This document shows, piece by piece, positions 24,780 to 36,699 of a DNA stretch of 64,000 nt. The position numbers and the translations under genes are program-made. The stretch is from contig OX465283.1 in NCBI GenBank assembly GCA_949987705.1, positions 164,501,850 to 164,565,849 on the forward strand. Reading direction: 5' to 3'. Below the pieces are notes generated by a model. The model saw only the letters and a program-made list of their open reading frames with translations, did not search any database and had not been told where the DNA came from. The first letter of the stretch is position 1. Each line of letters opens with the position of its first letter. Source of the DNA: Thereva unica. Lineage: Eukaryota > Arthropoda > Insecta > Diptera > Therevidae.

Positions 24780-25520
24780 TGTCTAGGCCATTTTGTGGTA
24801 AACTCCATATTTGATTTCATTTGACGTCACACAGCTTACTTTCTTACTTACTGTCATACACTTTTACTTGATATCCATAACGAGAGCGAAGCAAAGAAAC
24901 AGGTAACCCGCAATTTGTGTTGGCCGCAATTTTTAATTTAGAATGACGAGACACAGATAATTGCAAATTGTATTTAATTTGCTATACCCTTTCATTTGAT
25001 ACCCATATCGATCGAGTTATAAATCTCGACTTATAAAGAAAAATGTAATCCGCCATTTTTTTAGCTGCCATTTTTAATTTGGAATAACGCTGCACAGCTA
25101 ATGGTATTTTACTTGCCACACCTTCGCTGCGTCAGAGGATTAAGGGTGGGTGCCAAGATACAGGCCCCTGTGCTGAATGTCGAGTCTTGATTTGTGACGA
25201 AGTTTTTTGAGTTGAAGAAAGTGACGTTTTAATCGAATTACGATTTTCAGCATAGTGGCCTAGAGTGGAAGTGCTAAGTGCGAGTTTAGCCCCCTATGCT
25301 GAAAGTCGCAATTCGTCTGAAACGCCACTTTCATCAACTCAAAAAACTTGTCACAAATCACGACTCGACATTCAGCACAGGGGCCACAGTCTTGCTACTT
25401 TCACCACGGAATTCGTCAGTTCGAAACCGCCATCTTGAATTGTTACAAAATTGTCAGATTGCATTGTTACAAGAACTCAATGTGTGTGCAAAGTTTCATT
25501 ACAACGAGTTTTAGTAGAAA
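24780..25520. repeat. Copy of the dispersed GCCATTTTGAATTTGGAA element
   Basis: Matches 13321-14750 in order: CATATTTGATT, GACGTCACACAGCTTACT, GTGTTGGCCGC, then the 120-bp type unit, then AACCGCCATCTTGAATTG and TTACAAAATTGTCAGATTGC. A MITE (25163-25385) is inserted in it. Confidence 0.65.
25163..25385. mobile_element. MITE with GGCCCCTGTGCTGAA termini
   Basis: Left GGCCCCTGTGCTGAATGTCG and right CGACATTCAGCACAGGGGCC are a perfect inverted repeat over 20 bp, followed by further complementary sequence (GAGTCNTGATTTGTGAC). ACA flanks both ends (25160-25162 and 25386-25388), a likely 3-bp target duplication. A second, truncated copy is at 9513-9719. Confidence 0.75.
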
Positions 25521-25643
25521 TAGATGAAAAAGCTCCCATTTATAGATTGCTTGTGTAATTTGAGCCTTCCCTTCGGACGGTTACAGCCTGTGAAGATTCT
25601 AAATTAACTAAAAGCTGAAAAAAGTGTTATTGTGTAAACAATT

Positions 25644-25649
25644 TTTATT
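25644..25649 (-). terminator. Likely poly(A) signal of ABCC gene 1
   Basis: AATAAA on the minus strand, 210 bp after the stop codon. The surrounding 3' sequence (GTAAACAATCGTTAAGTACG region) is shared with gene 3, where the matching AATAAA lies at 49974-49979. Confidence 0.6.
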
Positions 25650-25858
25650 GCTTGTCTGATCAAATATTGTCGTAAACAATCGTTAAGTACGATACGTAAA
25701 AGTCGTTAAGATTAAAATATTGTTGACAAGAAATTGGTGTAAAACTTAATAATGGCTTAAAACAAAAATTTACAAAAGAAACGTCTTAAACAATAGGGAG
25801 GATTCTTATTACATAATACTTTTGTGGCTTAAAGTGCATCAAAAAATAGATAACCTTA

Positions 25859-28800
25859 TCAGTTTTGTAAAAGTAACTTTAATTGAAAACTTTTCAGGGC
25901 TGTTTCGTCTAAAATGGCTGCTGTTGAAGGTCCCGTTTGGTCAACCAGTTTCCTTAAGTACCCATCGCGACTCTGTAGCAGCGCATGCGGATGAGCCATC
26001 TCCACCACACGTCCAGAATCCATCACTAGAACTTGATCGCTATCCATGATCGTATGAAGACGATGAGCGATTGTTAAAACAGTACAATCCGCGAACCGAG
26101 TCCTTATGGTTTTCTGAATTAGTTTATCCGTTCTGAAATTGATAAGAAAGATTAATATAGTCAGATAAATTCAATTTGTAGCAAGAAATTCAGATATACT
26201 CACTCGGGATCCACATTGGCTGTTGCTTCATCCAAAATCAAAATTCTATTATTCCGCAAAATTGCTCGCGCCAAGCACACCAGTTGTCGTTGGCCCACAC
26301 TGAAATTAGAGCCGCCGTCCGACATTTTGCAGTTCAGTCCTCCAGCTAGAGTTGAGACGTGCGTTTTTAGCTCAACTTCTTCCAGTGCCTTCCACATTTC
26401 GTCATCTTTCTTCGTTTCGAACGGATCCAAATTGTACCGAAGTGTGCCGGAAAACAGAACTGGATCTTGGGGAATAATGGAAATGTTGCTTCGGAGGTCA
26501 TGGAGCCCGAGTTTTGCTATATCAACGCCGTCAATCTTAATCACGCCCTTGTTAATAGCCAATCTGAATAATGCTTGAATGATCGACGATTTCCCAGCTC
26601 CCGTTCTTCCAACGATGCCGATTTTTTCGTTGGGTCTAATGACGAAATTCAAGTCTTTCAGAACGAACTCCCCATCTTTGGAATACCTCAGCGACAGACG
26701 TTCAAATCCTACCTTTCCTTCCCTTGGCCAGTCAGGACTCGGACGATTTGCTGGTGAAGTTTCCAAAGCTCCTTCTGCTGGAAGCTCCGCATATTCCAAA
26801 ACTCTTTCAACGCTGGTCATTTGATTTTCGAGTTCTGCTGTTGATCGCATTCCCCAACCGATCATTCCCATCATGGTCATACATTGTAGAATGGCTAATC
26901 CCACATCACCGCTGTAGAATGTATCGTTCAATATCAAGAAGCTGAAGGTTACTGCACCAAAATACACTATGCAGACGAGATCAAGCCAAAGCGCAAAGGC
27001 CCTAGTTGTGGCCAAATACATAAACCACGCGCGTGTATTTGCGTTTTGGTGATCGTGGAAATCTTGCTCCAACTGCTTTTGCGCATTGAGCGCTCGAATG
27101 GTCGTCAATCCTTGAAAGGTTTGGTTTGTGTGCGAGTAAATCGGACTTCGTGCTAAAAGAGAAATATTCAATAAAAATGGGATTATTTGAAAATTTAAAA
27201 TTTTTACTCATTGCGTCCAATCGCTTGACACTGCGGCTGGTATTTACGTAAATATACCGAAGTCCGTAGAAGAATACTGAAATTATCAATGCCGGAACAA
27301 GAAGATAGTAGTTGGTTATTGCTACCACTATGAGAACTGCTGATGTTTCTGTAAAAAACTGAAAAGACATACTTCATTAACATGCGGGCCTATAACTATG
27401 CAATTAAAAAAACCTGGTATACCTTGCTGCACACATAAGCCAATAGTATGGCGTGCGCCAAAACAATTGGAAATCTCAAAATCGCTTTTCCATTGGCAGT
27501 GAGGGTCCCAAATACCACAGCGAAAGTACATTCGAAAAGAAAAGTGTCACCCCAATTGTTTTGGCGCACGCCATACTATTGACATATGTGTGCAGCAAGG
27601 TATACCGGGTTCCAGCTAGTGATATATAATGTAGAAGTACTTAATTTTCAAACGGGTGAATTTGATTCGCAAAAGAATTAATTTGATTTTCAAATGGGTG
27701 AATTTAATGCGAAAAAACTATAGTTTAAGAACTAAGAGAGTTTACAATTAAAGGGACAATATACTAACCGAAAGACATGCGATTAAAGCTCCTGGTAACA
27801 CTGCATCGACAGAATGAATATCCTTCGAAAATCGATTCAAAATTCGTCCTGAAGCGTTCGTGTTGAAGAAGTACATGCTGGCGCGAGTGATTCCCCTGAA
27901 AAGTTGATCGTGGAGTCTGCGCGATATACGAAGGCACATTCTGAAGAAGCCGTAAGTACGTATCATGTACAAAATAAAGACCACTCCCAGAACTATCCCG
28001 AATGTTTTTACAATGTTCTGACGAGCAGCTGCAACAACTGAACTATCCTCGTTTACAGCACTTTCTTCCCAAATTACCCTGGAAGAAGAATTTTTGTTAA
28101 TATTGCCATAATCGAAAGGAAAAGTCTTACCATCTCGAGATATAGTAGTCAACACCAGTAAGCATGGCTCGACAAACCAGGAACAGAAATATTATGATCA
28201 TAAAGAAGTAGCAGTTGCCCAAAGCCTTGAAATATGACTTATACACTCCAAACTTGACAGATCCGACTGCTTGCAGCTCCTTTCTGTCGTCGCCTTTATC
28301 CTCGGTTGGGCTATCTGTAACCGACTCTGATCGCTTTAGGTTTTCCTTTTGTTTTTCTAACGAATCGCCGCCCTCATCGTGAGTTTGTCCCAAAAACGTG
28401 AACTCTTTGGACATCTGCAACGTCTTGTAGCTGCCCTGGGCTTCTATCTGGCCTGCATTTATCAGAATCAAGTGTTCGACGTCCTTCAAGTACTGCAGTT
28501 GATGTGTCACCAGAATCCGAATTTTACCCTGTAAAAACTCCTTGATGCATTTCTCGTAAATATGCTTCCCGACGTGGGCGTCCACCGCAGAGAGAGGATC
28601 GTCCAGGAGGTAAATATCTGCACTTTTGTAAACCGCTCGTGCCAAACTAACCCGAGCCTTCTGCCCACCGCTTAAACTGATTCCGCGCTCACCAACTATT
28701 GTTAGGTCTCTGTGAGGGAAGAGTTCGAGGTCCTTTTCCAAGGCGCACACGTGAAGAACGTTTTTGTAACGACGCGAATCGAACTCCTCGATGAATACTA

Positions 28801-31800
28801 TATTGTCTTTAATTGTTCCTTCGAACACCCACGGCTCTTGCGGAGCATAACTCAAAGATCCATTGATTTCTACGCGGCCCGCGTCCAGCTCCAACTCGCC
28901 GAGGATGACGTTCAATAGAGTTGATTTACCCGCGCCTACAGGGCCCACCACGGCAGTCAGGGAAGCGTCTTTTATTTCGAAATTGAAGTTGTCAATGGCG
29001 ATGTTATCATTTTCCTCCATATCTTCGCCCCAGGCAGCTGAGGCCTTCTCGAACACGATCTTCTTTTCCTTTGCATTGGGATTGCTGATTCTCTTGGGCA
29101 TTGCTTTGGATTGATCAACCAACAAGTCTTTACCTCGTTCACTTGTGTAGACATCACGTATAATCTTTGGGGATGTTTTTGAATACTTATCAGTCGATGG
29201 TTGCACTTTTCCTTCACTCTCTAACAAAAACTCTGTAACTCGCTTTGTTGAAACGTATGCTTCAGCACAATACGTGATAGCCAGCGGCCAAAAGTTCATC
29301 ATAGACTGGTTGAGTATATTAAAATAAGACGACACCGTAAACACCTTTTGAGCCGTCATAAGGTCCCCTAAATATACATAAGCGACCAAGCTGATAAAAA
29401 TAGAAAACTTCGATATCATAAGCGTCGTCTGGAAGGCCGCATAAATGGATACTGTGCCACGAATAGCCTTGATTTCCCTTTGCCGAACCTTATCGATAAC
29501 AGTAGCAAACGATTTCTCCCAAGCGTACATCTTTATCACTTGTATGCCTTGGATGATCTCGTTCATTAGTTTAACTCGAGTATCTGTTCTCTTTGCTGTT
29601 CTTTGTCTAAAACTGGCGGCTTTTTTGGCACACCAAGCCTGAATGGGGATAAAACTTAACATGAAGGCAATTCCTATCACGGCTGAAATTCCAATCTCTT
29701 GGTACGTGAAATAACATACTATCAAAGTCTCCAGCGGTCCTCGCCACAATTCGTGAAAGAAAGTTAAAGCTACGTCGAATTTTCCCACATCACTTGACAA
29801 TATATTGATGGCCCGTCCAGTAAGTCCTTCGTTTAGGGCCGCTGTTGAGACTCGTAAGCCTTTACGGTATATAAGTCCTGAGCAGGATAGTCTTATCTTA
29901 GTGGCTACTTCGGAAATATAGAATAGGAATGGATGGAATGCGAGACTAGGCACCAGAGAACAAAGAACTATTCCCGCTGCATACAAATAAGCTGAGTCTT
30001 TGCTGATCTCGGTTTGATTTACGGCAAAGTACGAAACAAGTCGACCAAGGCATAATGGTTGAAGAATCCTGAAAGGAAATCATAATTAGCTGAAGGGAAA
30101 AGGATTTTAATTATATTTTATACCGTGCCACTGTCTCTACAAGGCAAAATGCTAGACCTGGAACAATAAAGGCAGCGCCGTAGCCACGAAACAACATTCG
30201 TAAAGAGCTGGGTTTAGGCCTCTTCAGCTCATCTTCCCACAATAATGAGAGCTTCTCTGTAACTTTTGAACTATCTAATGCTGGTTTGTACTCGTACAGT
30301 TCTTCTTCTTTTAATGGGCGATGTAAGCCCTCTTTGAACAGGTCTTTTACCCACCTAAAAGATAGAAAATATACAGTTATTGTTGTGAATAGAAGTAGCA
30401 AATATAAGTTCGAATTTTGAAAATATATAAACATTCTTGAAATACTTGTACTAACGGCCATGGTCCGTACTACCTTCCAAACCTCAACTTGTTTCAAAAC
30501 CCTGCCATTTGTGTGATGTGTAAAACCATGTCATATTCGATCATTTCATTAAAAATAATGGCACTTGTGGGAAATAGTAAAATTAAAACTCACCAATCTT
30601 CTTCTAGTTATATACAACGTTTCCATAACAGCTTGAGTACTCGAAGGCTTGAAAATCTCAAGAACTCGAGCGCGTATATGTTCTGCCTACTTGAAGCGGC
30701 ATATTAGCTTAAACTGAGCTTGAGTTCTTTAGCTGTCATTTGAAGTTACTATTATATTTCTTTTATTTCTTCCTTTTATCGTGCTTTTATTTCTTCATTA
30801 ATATTTTTGTCTCCTCATATTCCCACACATTACCTTTAGACACATTTACAGGCCTAACTTTCGCAATTTCGAGCACTCAAGCTTTCAAGCTCGGTTTACA
30901 TGACAAGCACTCGAGCCGATCACAAAAATTTTTTTGATCGACTCCGGTCGAGCTGCTTGCGTTTACATTTGTACTTGAAGTACGCTTCAAGTAAGCTTCA
31001 AGCTGTCATGGAAACGCACTAATATATTTTGATTAATAATGAGATATACCCCGCGATTTTAGATATTAGATCGTTGCCAGATCTGACAACTTGGCTAAAT
31101 ATTTCGAAAAGAGCTTGCGCGTAAAGTTTTCCCCTTGATTTTGGAGACTTTGAATAGTCAGACTTCCCCTTCAGCAGTCCCATGATTGAGGTTAGGTGGT
31201 GCTTGTTCTTGTTTATGTTTGATTGCCAGCTGCCTCGATATTTCAGACCGCACATGTTGCTCCAGAAGTTGTAAAAGCAGCTACAAAACACACAATTTTA
31301 ACCCGCTTTCACTTAATTTCAAACCCCGCACCAAGATGAACTTGAATAGCGAAATCATCAACAAGACCATCACAGCCACTGACATATAGTAATGGACTGC
31401 TGATTGACAATGCTGAATGGCACCATTTTTCTCCAGAAATAGAAAACCTTTTTTAAGCAAACAAAAAAATTTTCTTCGAGTTTAGGAGAAAATAAGTGAT
31501 AAGATGTTTGTTATAATTAACGGAAATAAATTTCCATCACTCATTTTTATTTATTCGCAGTTTTTTCATTAAATAAATGCATTTATTCCAAAACCGTGAC
31601 GGTTATTTCCCCTGTTTAACGAAGTTTTCAAAATAGCTCAAGAGTGAGACAGAAAAACGAAAACTATACCTGTCTATTTTTTTCTAATTATGTTTATATC
31701 GCTGACATGCGCTGACGATTACAGTTCATTGGGATTTAACGTGGGTGCGAGTCAGGAATAGTTTTTGGTGCCATTTTTTTGTATGGGATTTTGCTCATTT

Positions 31801-34452
31801 AGCAGTCCATTACTATATGTCAGTGATCACAGCCAGCTCGTGAGTCGAGTTGTCAGATTTCTCCATTTCTTAGATTATCCTGACTGAATACCACATCCCC
31901 TCTTTTTCTGACAAAAGCGCATAGTTGGGTGAATTCAAAAATTCAGCACTGCCTCAACACTGCAGAATTCAGCTGCAGACTTCTAATTGCTGAATTCTGC
32001 AGGCAGTGTTGAGTTTTTGCGCCTGTTTAGACGGTTCGCTTCCAGGAGCGTTCCTCACGAACTTTGTGGGTAAAGGGGGGAAGTGGGGATGATAAGAGGT
32101 ACCACCTCACTTCTCCCCTCATCCACAAAGTTCATGAGGAACGCTCCTGAGAGCGAACCGTCTAAACAGGCCCTTTGAATTCACCCGACTTCACCGAAGG
32201 AGCAAGAGCTTTGAGCGTTTCCCCGTTTTCGGACTATAGTCAGATTTCTGTGATCTAGAATCGCGGGGATAGTTATACCTTGTTCGCACTGAGCCGATTT
32301 TAGGTGATCGCTTGGAAAGTGATTTCGAAATTATGTAGAACCGTTCGCACGTACTGGAATAACGTTGCGGCCGACATGGAAGGAGCGGCATCGAGGCACG
32401 AGTACCGGACGCTGTACCAGACGATTCGCCGGTTAGGCGGCAAAACAACATCAACAAACGACAACATCAAAACATCGGATGGAACTTTTGTGACTTCTCC
32501 CCATGAACGCCTGCAGCGGTGGAGAGAATTCTTCCACCAAGCTGTACAACCACGATCCGCCGCCAAGTCCAGCACCCGAACCGCCGATTATCGAACAGCC
32601 GACGAATCAGTTTCTGAATACCGAACCGATAATTGGAGATGAAGATGACAATAAAATCGCTGAAAAATGGAAAAGCGCCGGGAATAGTTCAAGTAACCAC
32701 CGAGATGATCAAAGCGGAGGTGATGTCTTATCACAACGACTTCATGTCCTCATAACATACACATATGGCATTCGGATCGTGTCGCTTCGGCGTGGAAGAA
32801 AACGATCGTTGTGCCAATTTTGAAGAAAGGCGATAGTCAGGAATGCAAGAACTATCGCGGTAAGCCTCCTTTCGATCGTCGGAAAAGTATTTACGAAAAT
32901 CATACAATCGAGGCGACAGAAACATCGAGAGCAAACGAGCCGGAAGGAACAAGCGGGATTTAGACCACATCGAGGATGCATTGATCAAATATTCGCACTC
33001 CTTCAGCTAATGGAAGAAAGAATTCGTTGCGGCGAACGAACTGTCGTCGTTTTCATCGATTTCAAATCGCCCAGTCATACGGGTTGAAAATCAATGCGAA
33101 AAAGACCAAAGTGCTCACAACGGACAGATCAAGGGCCAGTGTTCACTTCGATTGAACCCAAATCCAACAGGTTCCGAGGTTCAAATATTTGGGATTATTC
33201 GTTGAGGAAACGAAAGTAGCATCGACGTCCGACGTTCACAGCCGCATCGGCCAGGCAACAGCAACCTTCGCTTCGCGCAATTGGTGCATATGGAAACGAA
33301 CAAATATTTCCATCAAAACAAAAGTACGCCTTTACCAAACGTTGATCCTTCCGATTCTTCTTTACGGATCTGAAACGTGGACACTGCTCAAACTGGACGT
33401 TAAGAAGCTCGAGGTCTTCCAAAAACGATGCTTGAGGCAGATCCTCGGTGTCTCACTACCCGATCGCCTTCGAAACGAGACAGTCTGACAAAAATGCGAT
33501 CAGCAGACACTGATCGAAGAAGACGTCGCCAAAAACCGGCAAGAGTGGAAACGAATTGTGAATAGAGTTCAAGACCCAGCGGCACCGACAGCAGCGTATC
33601 CGTTACGGGGACGACCCGCTCGGACCACCAGCTAACGGATCAAAGAAGAAGAGCTATAATGGTTTTACGCTGTCTTAAGACAGCTTGAAAATTCTGAAAA
33701 AGGAACCCGGTAGGGCTGTGCAAAGATTGAAAACCACCCTTAAGGACACCTGGATTTTCATGGCACCACAGGAATGCGCAAATCGATTCGCCACAATGGC
33801 ACAGATGATGTCTGATGTTATCAAGTCGAAGGGCGAAGTTACAAAGTGGTGAAAACTGCAGTGGGCGAACTATTATGATATGGAAGTTAATTTGTTTTTT
33901 TTTTTCTTTTTTATTATTTTATTAGTGCTAAACATTTTCGAACTGAATAGAGAATATTTAATTTGTTATATAATAAATATTAATTTTGATTCAAAAAAGT
34001 ACCCAACAACCATTCAGATAACTTTCAAAATTTTTTTTTTCATCGTTCAAAAACGTTTAGGCGAACTATTCTGGTAATTGCTGGCAAAAGCCTATTTCTA
34101 AATACTCTTACACTAATATTTATCTAAAGCTTATCACGGGCAACGCTGTACGGATCTTCCTAGTAATAAATATAACAAGCGGATTGTATGTATTTCCCCA
34201 TTATTAACTACGTACATAATATTCAAAAAGAAATTTCATGCAAATCACTATTTTTTTACAGAAAAGTAAATTTAGCCATCATTCAACATTAATTAATCAC
34301 AACACCACAACAAGTGGCCTTCAACAAACACATGAAAGACCAACTTCAAACAATTAAAAAGCAAGTGCTTACCAAAAGCTCCACTTAGAAAATAAATTGG
34401 CACTAATAACCGGATTTTGTGGCCTAATAATTTTCTTCTTAGTCCGATTCAT
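25859..34452 (-). CDS. ABCC4/MRP4-type ABC transporter, copy 1 (complete, 7 exons, 1310 aa)
   Basis: Exons on the minus strand, 5' to 3': 34373-34452, 30124-30354, 28131-30068, 27769-28078, 27208-27358, 26204-27152, 25859-26132. All borders are GT..AG, phases agree, and no stop occurs before TGA. Layout is TMD1-NBD1-TMD2-NBD2 with no TMD0, and 1310 residues is normal for ABCC4-like proteins. NBD1: Walker [10 protein letters not shown] near residue 479, signature LSGGQ near 569, Walker B IYLLDD near 589; an Asp stands where Glu is usual, as in ABCC NBD1. NBD2: Walker [10 protein letters not shown] at 1085, signature FSVGQ at 1187, Walker B ILILDE near 1207 with catalytic Glu, H-loop IAHRLHTI. 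Closest named fly protein by style is lethal(2)03659. Expected role is ATP-driven export of organic anions, conjugates or cyclic nucleotides across the plasma membrane; the substrate is unknown. Intron 1 (4 kb) and intron 4 hold transposons. Confidence 0.92.
27411..27611. mobile_element. MITE in intron 4 of ABCC copy 1
   Basis: About 57 bp at each end are inverted repeats: GGTATACCTTGCTGCACACA and then CAATAGTATGGCGTGCGCCA on the left, complement on the right, with only a few mismatches. It lies between exons 27208-27358 and 27769-28078. The same intron in copy 3 is only 130 bp, so the insertion is specific to copy 1. Just after it, 27640-27720 has a short tandem repeat with AAATGGGTGAATTT. 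Confidence 0.75.
30615..31019. mobile_element. Inverted-repeat element in intron 1 of ABCC copy 1
   Basis: Left CAACGTTTCCATAACAGCTT and right complement (AAGCTGTCATGGAAACGCAC) are imperfect inverted repeats, with CTTGA/TCAAG motifs repeated inside. TA flanks both ends. No coding frame. Confidence 0.5.
31923..32190. repeat. Nested double palindrome (fold-back element)
   Basis: Outer inverted repeat AGTTGGGTGAATTCAAA / TTTGAATTCACCCGACT. Inside it are two separate hairpins side by side: 31935-32015 (TTCAGCACTGCCTCAACACT against AGTGTTGAG-type complement) and 32022-32175 (CCTGTTTAGACGGTTCGCT, GGAGCGTTCCTCA and GAACTTTGTGG with their complements). Almost every base can pair. No coding capacity. 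Confidence 0.8.
32280..33645 (+). mobile_element. Internally deleted LINE (RT remnant)
   Basis: Plus-strand pieces in order: connector region [20 protein letters not shown] and [15 protein letters not shown], then RT fingers [17 protein letters not shown], a frame change, [24 protein letters not shown], an abrupt jump to [15 protein letters not shown], then [10 protein letters not shown] and the C-terminal [20 protein letters not shown] and [20 protein letters not shown]. The catalytic YADD block is deleted. A short AAGAAGAAG tail ends it. It sits in intron 1 of ABCC copy 1, antisense to the gene. A related C-terminal piece lies inverted at 35540-35930. Confidence 0.75.
33712..33852 (+). pseudogene. 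Possible Tc1/mariner-type transposase C-terminus
   Basis: Open frame [14 protein letters not shown] then [20 protein letters not shown] and EVTKW to a TGA. The pattern L...W......C......M..R/M...VIK.KG..TK* resembles the last 45 residues of Tc1-like transposases. Only this tail remains; no DDE residues are seen nearby. Confidence 0.4.
34373..34452 (-). CDS. First coding exon of ABCC copy 1
   Basis: 80 bp encoding [20 protein letters not shown] followed by FSKWSF, then TG of a split Trp codon and a GTAAGC donor. It joins the exon at 30354 in phase to give FSKWSFW-WVKDLF, the usual start of ABCC4-like proteins. It is easily missed because it lies 4 kb from the rest, but the same exon occurs at 38705-38784 and 61115-61194. 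Confidence 0.88.
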
Positions 34453-34800
34453 ATTTCTTTTATTTTTTTGCTAATTTTTGCTAGTTTTGCTCTTCTATGA
34501 AACTTTCGCTTAAAACTCCAAACAAAATTTCACTATGCACATTCACAATTTCTGATTCCCAATTAAATTTCACTAAATGCGTTGAAACGTTCTTAAACGT
34601 TCTTTAATTTCACACGAAACTAAAAAGCACTTCCGTTCGTCACATTGATTTTTACTAGATTGGCACCTACCCGGCCTTGTATCTACTGTACAGCCCACCT
34701 TCGACTATCACTAAAAGATAGGAGGAATAGTACCCAAATTCACTAACGAATAAATACGCCGAAAAAGCTCTTATTCGGAGAAAGAGAAAAAACCATAACA

Positions 34801-34857
34801 TTACATCACAAGAGATAAGACCAAACGCAATTTCGCAATATTATGTTGGAGCACGTG
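34801..34857 (-). promoter_or_regulatory. Conserved upstream cassette of ABCC copy 1
   Basis: Contains TTACATCACA-AGAGATA, TTTCGCAAT (C/EBP-like) and CACGTG (34852-34857), about 350-405 bp upstream of the ATG. The same three elements in the same order and similar spacing lie upstream of copies 2 (38304-38370) and 3 (61591-61654). Sequence similarity between copies 1 and 2 continues to about 35281. Confidence 0.6.
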
Positions 34858-35539
34858 CCGACGTACGGAATTTCACAATGTTTATTCGCACATAGGTCAA
34901 AAGCCTAGACGCCAAAACACGATCAATCTGGATTTAAAACGGGCATCTTCAGACTTTCTTGGAAGACAGCTTTTGACGCGTGCGCGGAGCGCAGCACTAA
35001 AAACAAAACAAACAGACAAACTGAATTGTTAGAAGATAGCCAAGGTCACTTCAAGATTTTTGTATGAAGAGATCGATTGAAACAACTTAGGTGCAACCAC
35101 CCCTGAGCTTTGGCGGGCGTCGAATCCCAACACGAGTCAAGCTCTACCGAAGACTGAATTTGGAAACCGATCGTTTTTGCGGTCAGTCGGACTTCAATGT
35201 CTAGGTTGGATGTGCTTCAAGAGAGCTTCCGGACTGTTTGTGTTCGAAGCAATCTTACGACATAGATAAACCTTATCTTATTTAAAAATTTTATGGTATG
35301 GCAACACTGTTTATGGTATGTTTTAACCCCTCTAAAATCCTTTTACGACACCTCACTATGTCTTTGTAGAGAACAATATAAAAACAATTGTAGAAGATAC
35401 TAATTTTTGTTTGGTCTATTTGATCGGACGAACACAACCCGTTTTGATTCCACCTATCGACCCAAGCTCGACGTTTATTCCATTCAATGAACATTACCTA
35501 ACTTCAATTATAAACCTGCAAAAAAAAAACTGTTTTTGT

Positions 35540-35930
35540 GTAATTTTTTTACGCTGGGTCTCGAACTCTATTCACGATTCGTTTCCATTCTTGCCGGTTT
35601 TTGGCGACGACGTCTCGAGTCTCGGTAACTGATAACCGTTGATTCTTTAGTTCACCTTCGAAATTCTTTAGCCAGGTTTTCTTCGGTGCCGATCACTGGA
35701 CTCTCCAGCCTGCGGGACGATCTTGCCAGATAAGTTTATTTGGCAAGCGATCATCATCCATTCGGCAAACATGCCCAAACCCCCGTAGTCGACGTTTTTG
35801 CATTTCTTCTTTGATCAGTGTCTGCTGATCGCATTTTTGTCTGACTGTCTCGTTTCGAAGGCGATCGCGTAGTGAGACACCGAGGATATGCCTCAAGCAT
35901 CGCATGTGGAAGCCTATACCAAATATGACA
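35540..35930 (-). mobile_element. LINE fragment (RT C-terminal region)
   Basis: Minus strand: [40 protein letters not shown] and FGHVCRMDDDRLPNKLIWQD, followed after a stop by KNFEGELKNQRLSV and [15 protein letters not shown]. It is the same family as 32280-33645 but in inverted orientation, and truncated upstream. Confidence 0.7.
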
Positions 35931-36467
35931 TGCCATACCGTAGTCGTACGTAGCCTAACGCACGAGCATGAGTGTTCATATGGCACCGAACTAAATGGAC
36001 TTAATGAACTTGTATATGTTCGTTCGTTAGGATACGTACGGTTACGGTACTGCACGTCATATTTTGTTCAGGTTAAAGAGCACTGGATCTCAGACACAAT
36101 CCTGGACAAAAAATAGAACTCACGAGCATTCCTGTGTATAGCCTTCAGCTTCGTTTCCACTTTCCTCCATCCATCCACGTTCTTCACTATGTATCCTAGG
36201 AAGTTTTTCGGTATTAGTTTTGCTTCGGTCATTGCCTCGTTTCTCCCTAAATTCGTTGAATCTCACACCATAAAAAAAGACATGATCTACGTTATTCATA
36301 ACTCACTTCCTCACACTGCTTTGTAAACCATCTCTCCACGTTTGGATAAGTCTAACCAGACTTAACAGACCCTTCGTCCTACCCTTGCTAATCCGTTACC
36401 AACTCGCAGTGGGTTATCTGCGCCGCACTGTATTTGGCTCACCTCCAACATAATGCTTGGTTTTATA

Positions 36468-36686
36468 CCCCGTTTATGACTAGGTTCAACCCAGGTTCAA
36501 CCTAGTCATAAACGGATGTCGAGTCTGGATCCACTCAACCCAACTCAGCTCTTCTACCTGGAGGTTATGTTTTGATATCAGTTCAACTCTATTTCAACCC
36601 AAAGTAAACTCAGCTCGATATCATATACGGTGGTCGAAGTTTCAACTCAACCTCGACTCAACTTTTCAACCTAGTCATAAATGGGG
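36468..36686. mobile_element. MITE with CCCCGTTTATGACTAGGTT termini
   Basis: Left CCCCGTTTATGACTAGGTT and right AACCTAGTCATAAATGGGG are inverted repeats with one mismatch, and TA flanks both ends (36466-36467 and 36687-36688). A related copy is at 7245-7605. Internally TTCAACCC motifs repeat in both orientations. Confidence 0.75.
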
Positions 36687-36699
36687 TAATAGATAAGCA

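Noticed and set aside
28712..29114. Plus-strand frames opposite ABCC copy 1 (also 26216-26945, 41319-41754, 44542-45104, 50683-51301 and 52424-53288 opposite the others)
   Set aside because: They are antisense shadows of the conserved nucleotide-binding domains and repeat in all copies only because the sense strand is conserved.
28127..29986. Reading each long frame as a separate half-transporter gene
   Set aside because: Splice sites and phases join seven exons into one full transporter in all three copies; the 50-70 bp gaps are ordinary introns.
36100..36260. Short minus-strand frame with MTEAKLIPKNFLGYIVKNVD
   Set aside because: Looks protein-like but is only ~65 codons, has no known motif and lies among LINE fragments; not strong enough to call.
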